Below are positions 1 to 12,833 of a stretch of DNA of 64,000 nucleotides, piece after piece (the first letter of the stretch is position 1; each line of letters starts with the position of its first letter). Location: the NCBI GenBank assembly GCA_014607495.2, contig CP053155.1:6138001-6202000 (forward strand). The letters are read 5' to 3'. This DNA is from Carposina sasakii. Its lineage: Eukaryota; Arthropoda; Insecta; Lepidoptera; Carposinidae. The translations under genes were made by a program, and so were the position numbers. Below the pieces are notes generated by a model. That model saw nothing but the letters and a program-made list of their open reading frames with translations, ran no database searches and was not told the DNA's origin.

Positions 1-3000
1 GTAAAGGTATAAGCTACATTAGTGGTAAGTTTTATTCAAATCCAGCAGTAAGTGGATGTGACTATTTCAGGATAAAGCTTGCTGTACCTACTTCGATTTA
101 AAACATCTTTACAAACACAAAAACTTTCACGTGTATGATATTATAGGATTACGATTAAAGAGCGACGCGAAAACTATTTATAACAGATATATCAATCTAA
201 TCGAAGAGCTATCAAAAATTACAAACATTTTAATAAATAAATACCATGAAATAATTTATCAATGAAGCAATTAAATAAAGTTAACAGTGCAACTATTTGA
301 AATGCGAATGATGGATAGAAACGGTATTAGGTTAAAAATTTTATGAAATGCATTGCATTAGTTGTTAACATTAATTACATCAATTAGTTTAAAATCATTA
401 TTGCCATCAAAGAAATAGAAATTGATGAACCAGTGATGGTATCCAATCAGGATATTTTTCCGTAAATATCTAAATCACTTGCGCAGATTACCTAAGAGTT
501 TATGAAAATGAACTTGGAACTTAATAGGGTAACTGGCGAAAAGTGGTTACGTATTTTGCACACTTCTGCCCAACTTCTTTGGGGGATAATAGGCGTGACT
601 ATATGAGTGTATGAAAATGACATAATTTTCATGCAAAAGACAAATAATATTGTTAATCAATAATCACCCAATTATTATATGAACATACAAGTTGCGATGG
701 ATAGGTAACTACTTATAAATCAAAAAGCACCTGCTGATAGAAGTTTTGTTCTTATCTCCAAATAGAGAATAATTATAATTAATTTATGTTACTAACCGTA
801 AAACAAGAAAATTAAATCTGCGAATAAATAAACACAAGTAGAGTCGTAAACTATGCCTATCGCGCACTAAAATTATTGGCATCTGCTTGAATTATAAATA
901 AATCAGTACTATTAATTAGTACCTAAGGCATAAAATTACGAACGCACCTACTGTATAATAAATAAAGTAAGTTGATTTCAGAAAAGCTGCGTGGGTAGGT
1001 ATTACGTATTTGAAAACGAAGAATTATTTTTAATTATCTTGGGTTTTACATTTCATGATATTTACTTGTGAATTCTATTTCCCGTGACTATATCTACATA
1101 CTCCTAGGTCTTCTAGCACCCACTGCTGAGTACTTGTATAGGCCTCCTCTTTAGTACGACGATAAGCCAATCTTCTCTTGTGTGTGGTACCTAACGCAGT
1201 TGTGTCTTAGCAAGTGTTTGTTAATACAAAAAATTTCAACGCGTTCAAATGGCTTATGCTTAATATAATTGAAAATTGTTGTTATTTTAGATGCCTTTAT
1301 TTCGAACTAATGCAAAAGTACCTACTATTTTTCATTTCATTTCACTTTATATTATAAAACTTTCTAGTAATAGAGAACCAGTCTGAGCCGACAACAAAAA
1401 ATCAAACCGAATTATAGATTTAAAAGGTTTTTTTCCATAGCTATTGCAAGTTGAACGACCGCACACCCCGTTGCTATTCAACCCTGTTGATTGAATAATT
1501 TAGTTCCACCGTTTTTTATATAGCAACCATCTACTATACTTAAGGTTTTTCTTATTTATTGCCTAATAGAAGCCGCAGCTGCAACCTGCAAGATGCACCG
1601 GCGACGCACACGCACAATACGCTCTGATTCACACGCATACAAATGTGCACATTAAATTCATAAAAATAGAGTTCATCTTCGAAACTAGATCACAATTTGT
1701 GAAACTCCGCTATTATAGTGAACAATGTTAAGAGCGCATCAACTTAGAACTACGTGTCAAATGAAATTAAATCTTAATTGTAGACAATTGGATGTAAGTC
1801 TAGATTGCGGTTTAGAGTGGGATTCTAGGTTTATTCTATAGTTTGTGGAAATAACGCTTGGGAGTGCATATTAGAGTAGAGATTCGCCTGTGCCGATAGT
1901 GCGGTTGATAGCGGTTGCTATTGTTGCAGTTATAGCGGATATGTGTCAGTGTTATAGAACGGGTTGACAGAGTGACACATCTATCCGGCTCTTATATCTT
2001 GATTAATAATTATTTTTAATCTTTGTTTCCTCAAAAAAATACTTATTGTCACCAGGATTAAGTACGAGTATTGTAAACTACTAAACAACATTTTCGTTAA
2101 TATACTGCACTCTCACTATAATTACGTAAACTTACGTAAATACCTTACTCTTGGTAATGTGAAGTATTTGCATGTCTATCTCAAGTGTATATTCTAGCTT
2201 ACATATATTAAATTTTGTGTATTACAAACATTTTCTATTTATATTCTTGAAATTGGATTTGTAATCAAATCTAAGTGCCCCGGGGAGCTTTCCCATGTTT
2301 CACAACAATACAACCGACACGCTATTAGCATTCCTTGCTCCCGAGATTTAAGATCTACTAATTTACCTAAAAGTCATTCTTGATTCCGTTTACAGAAAAC
2401 AAAAAGTTGCCTATTAAAGTAACACTTGCAATTTCTTAGCAGCAATACACACAATACACAACACTGACGATTGTCAACTGTCAGGATCATGCAATGGAAT
2501 ATGTCTCAAACAATCAATATAAATATAATAAAATACCGAGAGAAATATTTTCTATACTGTTATTTTATTTATTTATTTCTATCATATTAGTTATGATTAT
2601 AAATCTGTATAAGCGCTGAATAACTAACAAATGGTTAATTTTATGATTACAAAAAGTTCTCCGATGTCTTTATTTTACTATCAGGAAGAGACCAATATGA
2701 GCGCTACAATAACAATACTAAACCTATATCACTATATGTTATATACCTCGTAGCATAACAACCGCGGTTATAGCTATTATAACGTTAACGATCTATCTTA
2801 CTATTGTCTCGATCACAGATTAGAAATTGTCATGTCCGACGCCTCTTTAGGCGAGGGCTTCTCCATCACGCCTGACCTTCGAGACAATCCACCAACTTTC
2901 TTTCCCTAACCCAGATAGACTGTCAACGCGGTTCTAATGCGATGTTCTGCCCTGCTTTCTTGCGAAAAAGCTGGCAAAACTTAATGCTAAGATAAGCTGA

Positions 3001-3555
3001 TTATAATGCCTATTTAATAGCTTTTTTACATAGAGGAATCAAATCCGATAAGTAGATATAAAGATAGGTTCCGGTGGTAGGCGAACCCTAGATGGAAATT
3101 TGAACTTCCGAATAGTGACGCCTGATACAAATAAATAGATATAAAGATTTTTTATCCATCCACCTATAAACCTTTTACCTCAGTGTCGTCGATGCATGCA
3201 AACATAATAGTTGCATAACATTTATTTATTACCTACCACCTAATAGGTCATTACAAATATTGCATATCTTTAAAGAGTCCCTTTTCTTCAAGAGATATAG
3301 AGCGATAAATTTCACTTGTCTGTAGTTGTATTAAATTTCCATAAACACTTTACAATAGGAAAGTTTCTTCGTAAATAGCGGGGTAAAGAGCTCGTAAAAA
3401 TGTTTTACTTACTACTATACAAAGGCGAAGTTAAGGCTTACTACAGTACCTACATAGGTTCTATCTTATTGACAGTAGAGAAAATGTTGAAAAGACTACA
3501 ATCTATCAAGATAGTACCTACAGTTTTTTGTAATGATTTTTTTCATGAAAATATA
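1..3555. other. AT-rich gene-free stretch
   Basis: No exon or RNA gene was recognised. The sequence is AT-rich with dispersed TACCTA/TAGGTA words. The one recognisable repeat is a minus-strand copy, at about 528-600, of a dispersed family also seen at 18684-18815 and 33167-33325; its conserved core reads GTTGGGCAGAAGT. The short open frames here show no domain, splice context or codon pattern that would support a gene. Confidence 0.6.
528..600 (-). repeat. Dispersed repeat, GTTGGGCAGAAGT family, copy 1
   Basis: Read on the minus strand this segment runs from GTCACGCCTATTATCC through AGAAGTTGGGCAGAAGTG to CCACTTTTCGCCAGTTACCC. It aligns by eye with plus-strand segments at 18684-18815 and 33167-33325. 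All three share the order: ATTATC, GTTGGGCAGAAGT, CCACTTTT, then TTAAGT. No coding capacity or TSD was found, so the class of element is unknown. Confidence 0.6.
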
Positions 3556-3772
3556 CAGGGTGTAAGTGATGGCCAGGCAAATATTGAAATGCTGATCAAG
3601 TACCATTGCGTTGAGTTACACGACAGTGTTATTATTACAAGAAATGTATTTTAATTTGATTCTTTGTAATGTTCGCTTTCCGCGCCACTTGTAGGTATCG
3701 GGAGATCCTTTGACTAGTTAAATTAGCTGGTGTCAGCATATCAATATTTGCCTGGCTGTCACTTAAACCCTG
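3556..3772 (+). mobile_element. MITE, CAGGGTG...GCCAGGCAAATA family, copy 1 (Tc1/mariner-like)
   Basis: The ends are inverted repeats of about 45 bp. The left end reads CAGGGTGTAAGTGATGGCC. The reverse complement of the right end reads CAGGGTTTAAGTGACAGCC. Both continue into AGGCAAATATTGA. The left end is preceded by TA, and TA flanks also occur at sister copies (15574-16032 and 16298-18686), which suggests a Tc1/mariner-type insertion. This is inference, because no transposase is present. The open frame 3400-3654 runs into the MITE and is not a gene. Confidence 0.75.
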
Positions 3773-4429
3773 CATTGTAACTTATATGAAATCGATCTAG
3801 CAACTATTTTTAACAATTATAACCTTTAAAGAAAGTACCAAATGAAGGTGCCAGCGTCACGCGATCAGTCTATATTGGGCCTTATACGAAAGTAACATAA
3901 TTGAGTTATTTCATTTCATTGTCATGTGCATTTTAAATAGTTTTACGTAGAGACTCGGCATTTGTGTGCAAATTCGTTCCAGTGACATAGTTTGCGCCCG
4001 CGCCCCGCCCTGAGACGCGCTCTGCATGGTAAATTTTTGGACAGTTCAATGGGATTTTAGATTTGAGGCCTTGTTCAAAAGATCACTTTCTCAAGAAAAA
4101 ATATCTACATAGGTACTTGAGTTTCTATTTACAAAGGTTGTTGTATGATAAAAAATGCTTTATTCCTTTTTTATACCATACCGACAGAGATAAACTTAGT
4201 TAAAGGTTACGCTAGGTGCCTCGTGGTTCATTTAATTACTATGATATTTTCTATGTTACGTTTATAATAAATAGTTGTATTTAACTAAGTATATCCCCAA
4301 TGGCCTTTGAAATACTGATTTGAAGATTCATACCCGCGAACTTGATCCCATGTATATATTTACCTACCTACCATTTTCAAACATATTTCTAAGTTCCTGG
4401 TACGGTCACTGGGCCACTCGGTGTACAGC

Positions 4430-4538
4430 CACGTGGTGAAACTGGGTGCAATGATGCTCGTCATTGCGTCCGTCACGTGCTTAGAAAGTCATCAGCGTTC
4501 GGTCATTACCGCGCGACTTTCCGCGAGCGCATTGCAAT
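4430..4538. promoter_or_regulatory. Candidate cis-regulatory island: two E-boxes and a C/EBP-like palindrome
   Basis: Two perfect CACGTG E-boxes lie at 4430-4435 and 4474-4479. A palindromic ATTGCAAT follows at 4531-4538, inside a CpG-richer patch within AT-rich surroundings. CACGTG is the core bound by bHLH factors such as CLOCK:CYCLE or Myc:Max, and ATTGCAAT resembles a C/EBP site. No transcript start or adjacent exon could be identified, so a regulatory role is only inferred. Confidence 0.3.
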
Positions 4539-7524
4539 CGGGACCTTGACAGTGACTCTGCGCTTGCGCACGCTTTAAAACCTAAATGACTTCAAAAACG
4601 AGTGTTTCGTAAACGGATAAATTTAAATTTATGACTAGCTAAAGAAAGATTTGATTACGTGATCTTCATTATTCTGATATCAACCTATGGTGATCGACAT
4701 GAGTTTGAAACGATTAGTAATCTCTTTATAAATAGTCGGGATTGCTGAAGGAAAATTACGATTTAAGATTTAATTTCACGAAAGAACACCTTATGGTACT
4801 GTATTCGATATAGTGGTAAAAATACTAAAAACAAATTCGCTCATTCGTGCGACTACTTTATTTGTGCCAAAAAAATACCTATAGGAAAATGCACGGGATA
4901 TCAATTCTCAAATGGTTTGCATATTATGTAATGGGAACCTATGTATTGCTACAAAATCGAGTATAGAGTATCTACCTTTATCGTTTTATTTCATTTGCCT
5001 GACTTGAAAATAATATTAACAGAATATTCACGGCCCTTCTACAAGTATTTCATTTTTGCAATCAACGTTTATGTCGGTATTTATTTTATAATATAAGAGT
5101 TTGCCTGATGTAACAATAAATTTAGTATGGAACACCTCCACATAAATTTATTAATTTTATTACTACGTAGTTTCTAACTTATGGATATAAAGGGTATCTT
5201 TGATTTATGTATTTAAATAAAAGCGTGTTAAAAAGGTGAACCTAGCAACCTTAGAAACTGCTTGCAGATCTACTTCTACCTATGGACATATTTCATTCAA
5301 AAAGAAAAGGTACACGTAAATCATTTCATCCATTAAGTCGCGCTTTGTTTTTGTTTTGTAAAATAACCACGTAGGGCTACCAGATAAAATCCATTATTGA
5401 AAAAGCAACCAAAACTACACTTACCACATTGTGATACCTACAAAGATTTAATAGAACATTGTACGTAAATACTGTATAAATAAGTATAAAGTTAAATTAG
5501 ACCATCTACATAATTGTAATCATAAATCGGGTCGGTCTTGTATGGTCGAAAACACAAATTGACTTACCTATCGATTTGCCTAGAACATAATAGGTCCAGC
5601 ACTAAAAAGTCTTAAATGACTAGTGCCGAAAACACTTCGCAATAATAAAAATAAATCGTTCATTCATTCTAAATCAAAAAAACTTACGTGCATTGCACGG
5701 AAGTTATTTGGATAATAATAAACATTTGGACGCCCTATTAACCGAATTCTACACGAAAATCAAACAAATTACCATCAAGCGAGATCACCGTGCGAGATCG
5801 AACGGTAACATACAGTAACAAAAACTCAAATCATGCTGTCTGGGTATACGTTACTTAACTGTTGTAGGTTTGGAACTAACACCGTCGTACAAGCAGGGTA
5901 GACATATGGACACATATGTATGTATGTATTTTCACTATCCTAAGAGGTTTTCTAGAAGACATCTAGAGATATGTTCTACCTTCGCCTTAATGCCCAGATA
6001 CGTACATTATTCTAAAGAGTGAATCATTTAACAACCTCTTATTTTGTATTGGTTAGCAATGTTCAATAAGAATAAGACAATCAAATTAGGTTCTCCTAGG
6101 TAATGTTTAAAATAGGTATGTACCTATACATACTACTATACTACTAAAAAAAAATGCGTGCAAAACGTCACTTGACACCTGGGAGTAAAATTATGATGTG
6201 TCTACACTTTACTCGATGTTTAAATTAGGGCTGGAGTATACTTAACCCTTTAGACGGAATATCTGAAACTGTATTCTAGACGTAAATCAAATAAAAATAA
6301 CAATGGTAGAGTTACATAAACTTTTGTAGTTCCCGGGAAAATAATAAAGCAACCTACACTTACAAAGTTAGATTAGATTTATTTAATAACCAGTTGGTAT
6401 CCACACAATGGCAACAAAATAAGCAACTATTAATGCAAGTAAAAGTGTTTCCACTCCTTTAGCCAACATTTCCGACGTGATATTTCTAGACGGGAACAAT
6501 TCTATTGTTATTCTTGGACAGGCATCATATGCAACAGATGTAGACATGCAGAGAGCACAAATGGTCGTGAATAGCTGTTCACATGAGTGAACACAATAGA
6601 ATAGTCCTTGTTACCTATATCACACAGCACAAAGAAGCGCTGTAAGTGCCTGTTTTTCTGCTCATTAGTGGTAATGGTCAGTGCACTACGGAACCCGAGC
6701 TTTTGGGTATCAATCTGTATAAATCTAGGTATTATTGCACCTTGGATACAAAAACTACACGTAGGTATGTCGTTCTACGCGCCGTGTACTAAAATCGATG
6801 TATTTTCTATAACCCGGTCGTAAGTTAATAAACCTAGGTAGGGAGATATATGCCATACCATTTTGTGATCGATCTATGAAAATAGAAAGTTTTATATGGA
6901 TATAAAATTACCTATATACTTAGGTAGCTTATTTCAGTAATTTACCTAAGTAGGTAGGTATAATTAATAAATTTCTCAGAATGTTTTTCACAAGTATGCG
7001 AGTCTCGACTATTTGATTAAAATGGTGCCAGTATCTACTTTTCTTCAATATCTCTTAAAATTTACATTACAATCTATCGTCCATATGTTATTTAATAATA
7101 TTTTTTCTTAATAACGTTGGATAGGTACCTACGTAATACTGGGGGTAGTTTAGAAACAAGGCATAATTTTCATATGGACAACTGTTTTAATTAGTGAATA
7201 GCTAATAGATAAATATTATTATCGTCTAATAAAAAGGCACTACGTCCAGTCCTTACGGGATTCCGTACAGGTGCATTAATCTAACTGTACCACATATATG
7301 TATGTATAGTCAGTCCCCGTGGCGAATGGTCAGCCCTGGTGGCACTAGTGGTAGGGTATGTTCCACAACACCTAGTAAAGCCCTCAGTGGCTGAACGGTA
7401 TAAGTAACTGTGTCCTGATCATCGCGGATCGTGCAGCGAGGGGAAGAAGTGAAGCGTGACGGATAACCGTCGCCGATCTTACCAGCTAACAGCTAAGTTT
7501 GATTTATGGTGTAACTTGCGGCCG

Positions 7525-7720
7525 TCTACGACTTCGTCCGCGTGAAGAAGCATTGCACCCGTGCGAAGCCGGGACGGGTCTCTAGTTATACATATAAATC
7601 TTCCTCTTGAATCACTCTATCTATTAAAAAAACCGCATCAAAATCCGTTACGTAGTTTTAAAGATCTAAGCATACATAGGGACAGATAGCGGGACGACTT
7701 TGTTTTATAATATGTAGTGA
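7525..7720 (-). mobile_element. Helitron-like non-autonomous fragment
   Basis: The sequence contains the motif GACTTCGTCCGCGTG, followed by a CCCGTGCGAAGCCGGG hairpin. It continues with TCTTCCTCTTGAATCACTCTAT, a run of ACCGCATCAAAATCC and AAAGATCTAAGCATACATAG. The same order occurs at 32999-33172, and in inverse orientation at 61139-61270. The GACTTCGTCCGCG block matches the 3' hairpin region of the Helitrons at 37679 and 46094-47059. Confidence 0.6.
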
Positions 7721-9413
7721 TAGTGACGATGATGATGATTTACTGCATTTTCGAGCGAGTTTTTACTGCGATTAGCAGATAGCTACACTCTTGGTACCGT
7801 GTGATGTCGGTAGAGAATAGCACCAACAAAGGAAATATTGATATGTTGACTTCAGACCATGATTTAGAAGGAAAACCTGCATTGGTGTCCGCAGTTAGTT
7901 ACTGTTTTTAAATATAAATAGGTATATACTATTGTTATTAAATCATTACATTCTGTTTTCACTCCAACGCTGAGCTAGGAACCTACCTACATAAGTATAT
8001 TATAGTATACGACAGATATAACTAGAGCGTACCAAAGCACCTAGATATACGTATACCAGCGATTTTCTCAAACTAATAATGATCTAAACACTAGGTATAC
8101 GGTATACCTACACTGAGATGTTTGCGTGAGCTTAATATTGGTAAATTAAACAAATTGTAGAAATAAAAATAGCGTACAAAATAAATAATCTTTTAGAAAG
8201 TACAATTTTTTACGAGTATTTTAGTCAGTAAAAATTTATATCTGACTTATCCATCCAAATAGTTACCTTTACCGTATAAAACCTGGTAAGATCTTACTAT
8301 GATCTTATCGTTCATTACAAAACCTTTGTAATATATTATAACTGTAGCACTGTAGGTCCTAGGTATTTGATTATTTCAAATATATAACATATGTTGCCCA
8401 AAAATTGTAATACGTAGTTACCTACCTAAGCACCCTAAATATAGAGCTTAAAACTTTCAAAAGTTAAAAAGACAGCTGCTTATTTATCTGAACCTACCCA
8501 TAACCAAAATAACACAAGAGACGAGCTAACTAGGTAGTAATCAAGGATAATTAACATTTGTTAACTTCTTGCGCGTATAATTCGTATAATTGTGGGTAAA
8601 GCAAAATATCTCGTAAACAGTGGATCACTTCCGTCGGGCAACATTAACGAGAAATAAAAACCTTTCGGGGTGTAAACAATAGTAATACGAAGAGAAATGA
8701 GGAACGTCGCTGGTTAATTTAAATTGATTCGAACGCTTTCATAAGAGATGATTCATTCTCAGAGTAGAATCAATCTACTTACATGCTGCTTTCATGTACG
8801 TAAACTAAAATTATCGTAAGTACCTAGTGCCTTAAGCCAAAGTTTCAGCAAAATTTAGTAAAACTAGAAAAAAAATGAACAAGTAGGTACCTACTTAAGA
8901 GAGTGAGTATCTACATATAATAGATTCTAACTATGTAATAAACAATAAGTAATTGCTTTAAGGTAATTTATGACGTTACCGAGAATTTTTCACTTTACCA
9001 AGAATTTTTTACTTTGCCAGACTATTTCTCATAGAATTCATTACCTTTATTATATTACAATGGCAAGGTTGCTATCATTCATGAATTTATAGCAAATACA
9101 AGTCTAGAATATGCAGATCGCTAGAGATTCACACTATTGCATTGTAGGATTCCCGGTGAAATTGTTTGTAAGCAAAACCAGTGTTTGGAAAGCTCTGAGA
9201 ACGTCTGAGGAATGACTCGACAAAAGAGTTTTTAGGCTTTCACTTATGCAATATGTTCTGTACTTGATTGTATTTTTTATAAGAGTAATGACCTACGTGA
9301 CGTGAGTTATTAGATATTCATAAGATCATAACACGAAATGTGACGCTCTTCAGTACATCGCGTGACATTCGACCAAAAGGCACTGTAAAATAAGCAGCTC
9401 TTTGCATCATGGC

Positions 9414-9535
9414 CAGTGCCGTAAATAGCCTTTTCTGCGTCCCGTGCGAGCTTCTACAAGTCTAGCGTTCTGGCGCTCCCTAGAATCTACGCCCTGTGCC
9501 TGGGCACCGGTGGCACCGCCCTATTTACGGTACTG
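9414..9535. mobile_element. 122-bp hAT-type MITE with 8-bp TSD
   Basis: The element starts CAGTGCCGTAAATAG and ends CTATTTACGGTACTG, giving 15-bp terminal inverted repeats with one mismatch. It is flanked on both sides by ATCATGGC (9406-9413 and 9536-9543), an exact 8-bp direct repeat. An 8-bp duplication with CAG termini is the signature of hAT-superfamily transposition. No transposase is encoded, so it would need one supplied in trans. The minus-strand open frame 9487-9735 overlaps it and is not supported as a gene. Confidence 0.85.
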
Positions 9536-9543
9536 ATCATGGC

Positions 9544-11546
9544 GACATCTTCATAATGGCTTTGATGTAAATAGACTGCCGAATGCCTCATGAGGCGCGC
9601 GTTGTTGCGGATTGTGGCATGCAGAAGCGAGACACTTGTCAAAATTACTAGAATGCCAGCCATTGTTGCACGATGTGCTCTAGCGTGAATGAAACTTGGA
9701 CATCTAATTAAGATTAAACTTGATAGATTGCACACTAGACTAAACCATCGGTCACGTTATTATAAAGCAGAATTATGAAGTATTCATTTATCTATCAATG
9801 ATTAATTTCCAGTGACAAATGATTACTTACATATCTCTATTAAAATACCAATTTAGATAGTTAACATAGATGGAAGCGGAGTCAGTAAATCTTATTTTAG
9901 AACTCATTCCTCCTGGCTAGGATGGGATGTATCTTTTTTGTATTTTGTCTGCCAACAAATGAATATAAAAGAAACGTGTGTTATCCATTAAATTTTTTGC
10001 AAGTAGAAGATCTGGGTACTCGTACTTCCTTTTCTCTGACATAAAGACATGCATAATGTTTCTACAAAGTAATCACAGGCAATTAACATTGTGACAACGA
10101 TGTCAATAAGTAGTCGAATGTCTCGAATGCATTCACCCTGAGCTCCACCATTGTGATCTAGAGGCAACAATGAATGCGCACGCGAGATCTCGCCGCAAAA
10201 ACCGCCCCACTCTCGACCGATGTCATTCACCTGGAAATGTTTACGATTCCGAGCAAAACCTTGCATTGCTAACACATTACCGTCCGGAATGTTTTGCTAA
10301 ATTGTTCGGTTCCAGGTTTTGTTTAGATTCTGCGTGAACCGCGCTTTGAAGATCAGGGAGACGGGCCATAAAAAATCTGCCAGAAATATTAATTAACATT
10401 TGTTTCTACTCGTAACACTTCAGACGCAATATAGGTAGGTATGTGTATATGACTCTATTAACTAGAGCCTTTTTGGCCCTGAATATCAAAATTCATCCGT
10501 TTCTAAAAACCTAACAGCCAGAAAGAAAACTACAACCGCTGAAGATAAAAATATGGACTGGGCATTACCTAAATTAGTTAGATTTTATATTGTGTGGGTA
10601 CCTAGTTTTCAAACCCATGTAAAACCACAGGATAGGTAGTGTTAGTATGTCAATGTCTCAGAAAAACCACGAAAAGTTTTCGTCTGAAATGTTGTGGTCA
10701 TCTCTTTGATCGCCTTTCACTCTTCCACGAGGAAAGTTTCTGTGGTATTTCGATTACTTGCTTATTTAGGAGCAGATCGTTCAGAACCACTCAAGAATTA
10801 TAACATTAACCCACTTTTCATACCTACCCAGTCTACCTACCTACTATAATAATCTTAAGTATCGTAAAACAAATATGGTAGTGGTATTACACATACATAT
10901 AGAATGATCTTGGTTTATTTCCATCTTATTGTGCCCTCTGGAAACCCTTACCACAAAACCGATTCTAAAGCTTAGACCCCCAGTTAAACCGCAAAATTAA
11001 CGGTTAGGTTATCTCTACAACTACCTATATACTACGATACAAGTACTCTATATCTGTCAATTTTAAATGACTTTAGCTTAATCGTAACCGCGTTCATTTT
11101 GTTAATCACTTGTTGAAAACCTAAATAAACCTGCTTGAAATCTAACAAACTGTAGGTAATCTTCAAACTGTAAGGACGTCTTATAATAATAATCTTGTAC
11201 CTCTTAGGCACGCTGATCCGCCGCTGCCGAAACAGGTGCTCCATTGTTCTTAAAGATGTCTTTGTTTCACTGGACTCCACACAAATAAAGGAAATTAACT
11301 TTCACTCGATCTCAGTTCACTTTCGCATCAAACTGTCACTTGTTTCTTTATTCAAAATTATACTTATTGCATAACAGTTCACCGGGTAAAATGTTTAATA
11401 TGTCTCACTTGACAAAGTTTGAAGGTAAGCTCTTGTTCTCTGGATCTGCAACAAAAAAAAACATGTTCATTTCGACAATAAGAAAATCCAAATAACAAAT
11501 GAATTGGTATTGTATTGACTTTAAGTACATATAGGTACATACATAA
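9544..11546. other. Gene-free stretch, nothing recognised
   Basis: AT-rich sequence with no exon, RNA gene or repeat family recognised. The open frames at 9988-10275 and 11032-11280 lack domains and splice context. Confidence 0.5.
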
Positions 11547-12165
11547 AATCACGCCTTTATCTATTACGGGGTAGGCAGAGCACCAAGGGCCGATCGAAAC
11601 ACATGGTGCCCAATACCGTCTTTACTATAAGGGCACACGGGGCCTGTGCCCAGGGCCCCCATTCTCAGGGGGCCCCGAAGGACCGACAATTTCTCTCACA
11701 CATTTATTCTAAAAACATTTTTGGTGGGCACATTGCACTTTGTTCACAAATCAGTAATCTTATCAGAAGAATTAATCTTAGAAAAAGCTGCAATCCTTAG
11801 CTTAATGAAGGGCATTGTGGAAGTTGATGTTCAGAGAAGATCAGGATTAACACATAGGCTACTTTTTATCATGGGAAAATATTATTATGCCGGATAACTT
11901 CGACATTTTGTCTTTTTTTCTGCAGTAACCAAATCCAAAAAACTAGCAGCATTCTAATATCATTAATCACATATAATATCATACTATATGTGAATACCTA
12001 TAATAAATGGTCTGACTTAGTAAAAAATGTTATTATAATTCGCTTTTTTTATTTTCCAAAAGGGCCCCAAATTCTTTTGTGCCCAAGGACCCCTGACTAG
12101 ATTAAGACGGCCTTGATGGTGCCACTAAACTTCTGACCAATTTTGAGGGTATAGTTGAGATGTAC
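11547..12165 (-). repeat. Dispersed repeat (GGGGTAGGCAGAGC family) split by a hAT insertion
   Basis: The left part (about 11547-11610) carries TCACGCCTTTAT, ACGGGGTAGGCAGAGCACC and CACATGGTGCC. The right part (12116-12165) resumes with GGTGCCACTAAACTTCTGACC and runs to TATAGTTGAGATGTA. An uninterrupted inverse copy at 36656-36838 shows that these two parts belong together. Partial copies lie at 51290-51375 and 56310-56370, and the far end is repeated at 28687-28742. Confidence 0.8.
11611..12115. mobile_element. 505-bp hAT-type non-autonomous element inside a repeat
   Basis: An exact 8-bp direct repeat, ATGGTGCC, flanks the element (11603-11610 and 12116-12123). Termini are imperfect inverted repeats: the left reads CAATACCGTCTTTA and the reverse complement of the right reads CAAGGCCGTCTTAA. 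Subterminal GGGCCCC-rich blocks lie near both ends. The pre-insertion sequence is preserved in related repeats at 36.7 kb and 51.3 kb, which confirms the boundaries. An 8-bp TSD points to the hAT superfamily. The open frames 11603-11800 and 11646-11897 lie in this element and show no transposase motif. Confidence 0.85.
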
Positions 12166-12833
12166 TCGGTTCGGTTAGTAACATTTCACTCTAATACTAC
12201 CTACACCATCCTCTATCTCTATAACCTTCTATGTATATACCTAGGTACATCCTAGCTAGAATTTTTCCAATAAAATCAAAGTAAGTACTTGATTATGATA
12301 CATACTACAAAAAGTTAATAAACAAATACATAATTTTCGAGATCCATTAAAAAAATTATATCTGTGAGTATTCGGCGGGAGAAAGTGAAGATGCGCGTGC
12401 GCCGGCGACGGCGATCTCCACTCTCGTGTGTTTTGGATTGTGCAGTGTAACATAAAAATATAATTTAACATTTGCTTAGTCATGACATGAAGCTTATAGT
12501 CTGAGTATGTCCATGCATGGAATTGCATATAATGCTGTGCTTTCTCTTATGTGGCATCCGGATGCTCAGGAAGGAAATGACATTTCTACTTTTTATCAAT
12601 TTTAACTGATAGTTTAATTAGCAAGTTAAATTTAACTTTAAGTGCAACTTAAAGTCATAAAAAATACTATAGGCTACCTAGTACGAGGTACTACCTACTT
12701 AGATATTATATGTTAGCCTGAGTATCTATGCCACGAGCCAACGAGTTAATTGGGTATTTATATAATGTGAATTTCTTTGAAACCTAAATAAACTTTCATA
12801 CTCTAGCTGGATAGATTACCGCAACGTTAAATA
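12166..12833. other. Gene-free stretch, nothing recognised
   Basis: No exon was recognised; the frame at 12256-12528 on the minus strand has no recognisable domain. The sequence is AT-rich. Confidence 0.45.

Larger units (their letters stand above)
3773..9413. other. Gene-free stretch with one regulatory-looking island and a Helitron-like repeat
   Basis: No exon was recognised. There is a locally GC-richer island at about 4380-4600 containing E-boxes, and a Helitron-like fragment at about 7525-7720. An unusual GC-richer tract at 7250-7510 has no match to anything recognised in the window. The remainder is AT-rich single-copy-looking sequence with short ATGT microsatellites, for example near 5915 and 7298. 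Confidence 0.55.

Noticed and set aside
3400..3654. Plus-strand open frame of 84 codons
   Set aside because: Its second half lies in a MITE and no domain is visible.
7250..7510. tRNA-like or SINE-like GC-richer tract
   Set aside because: A weak box A-like word only, with no box B and no second copy in the window.
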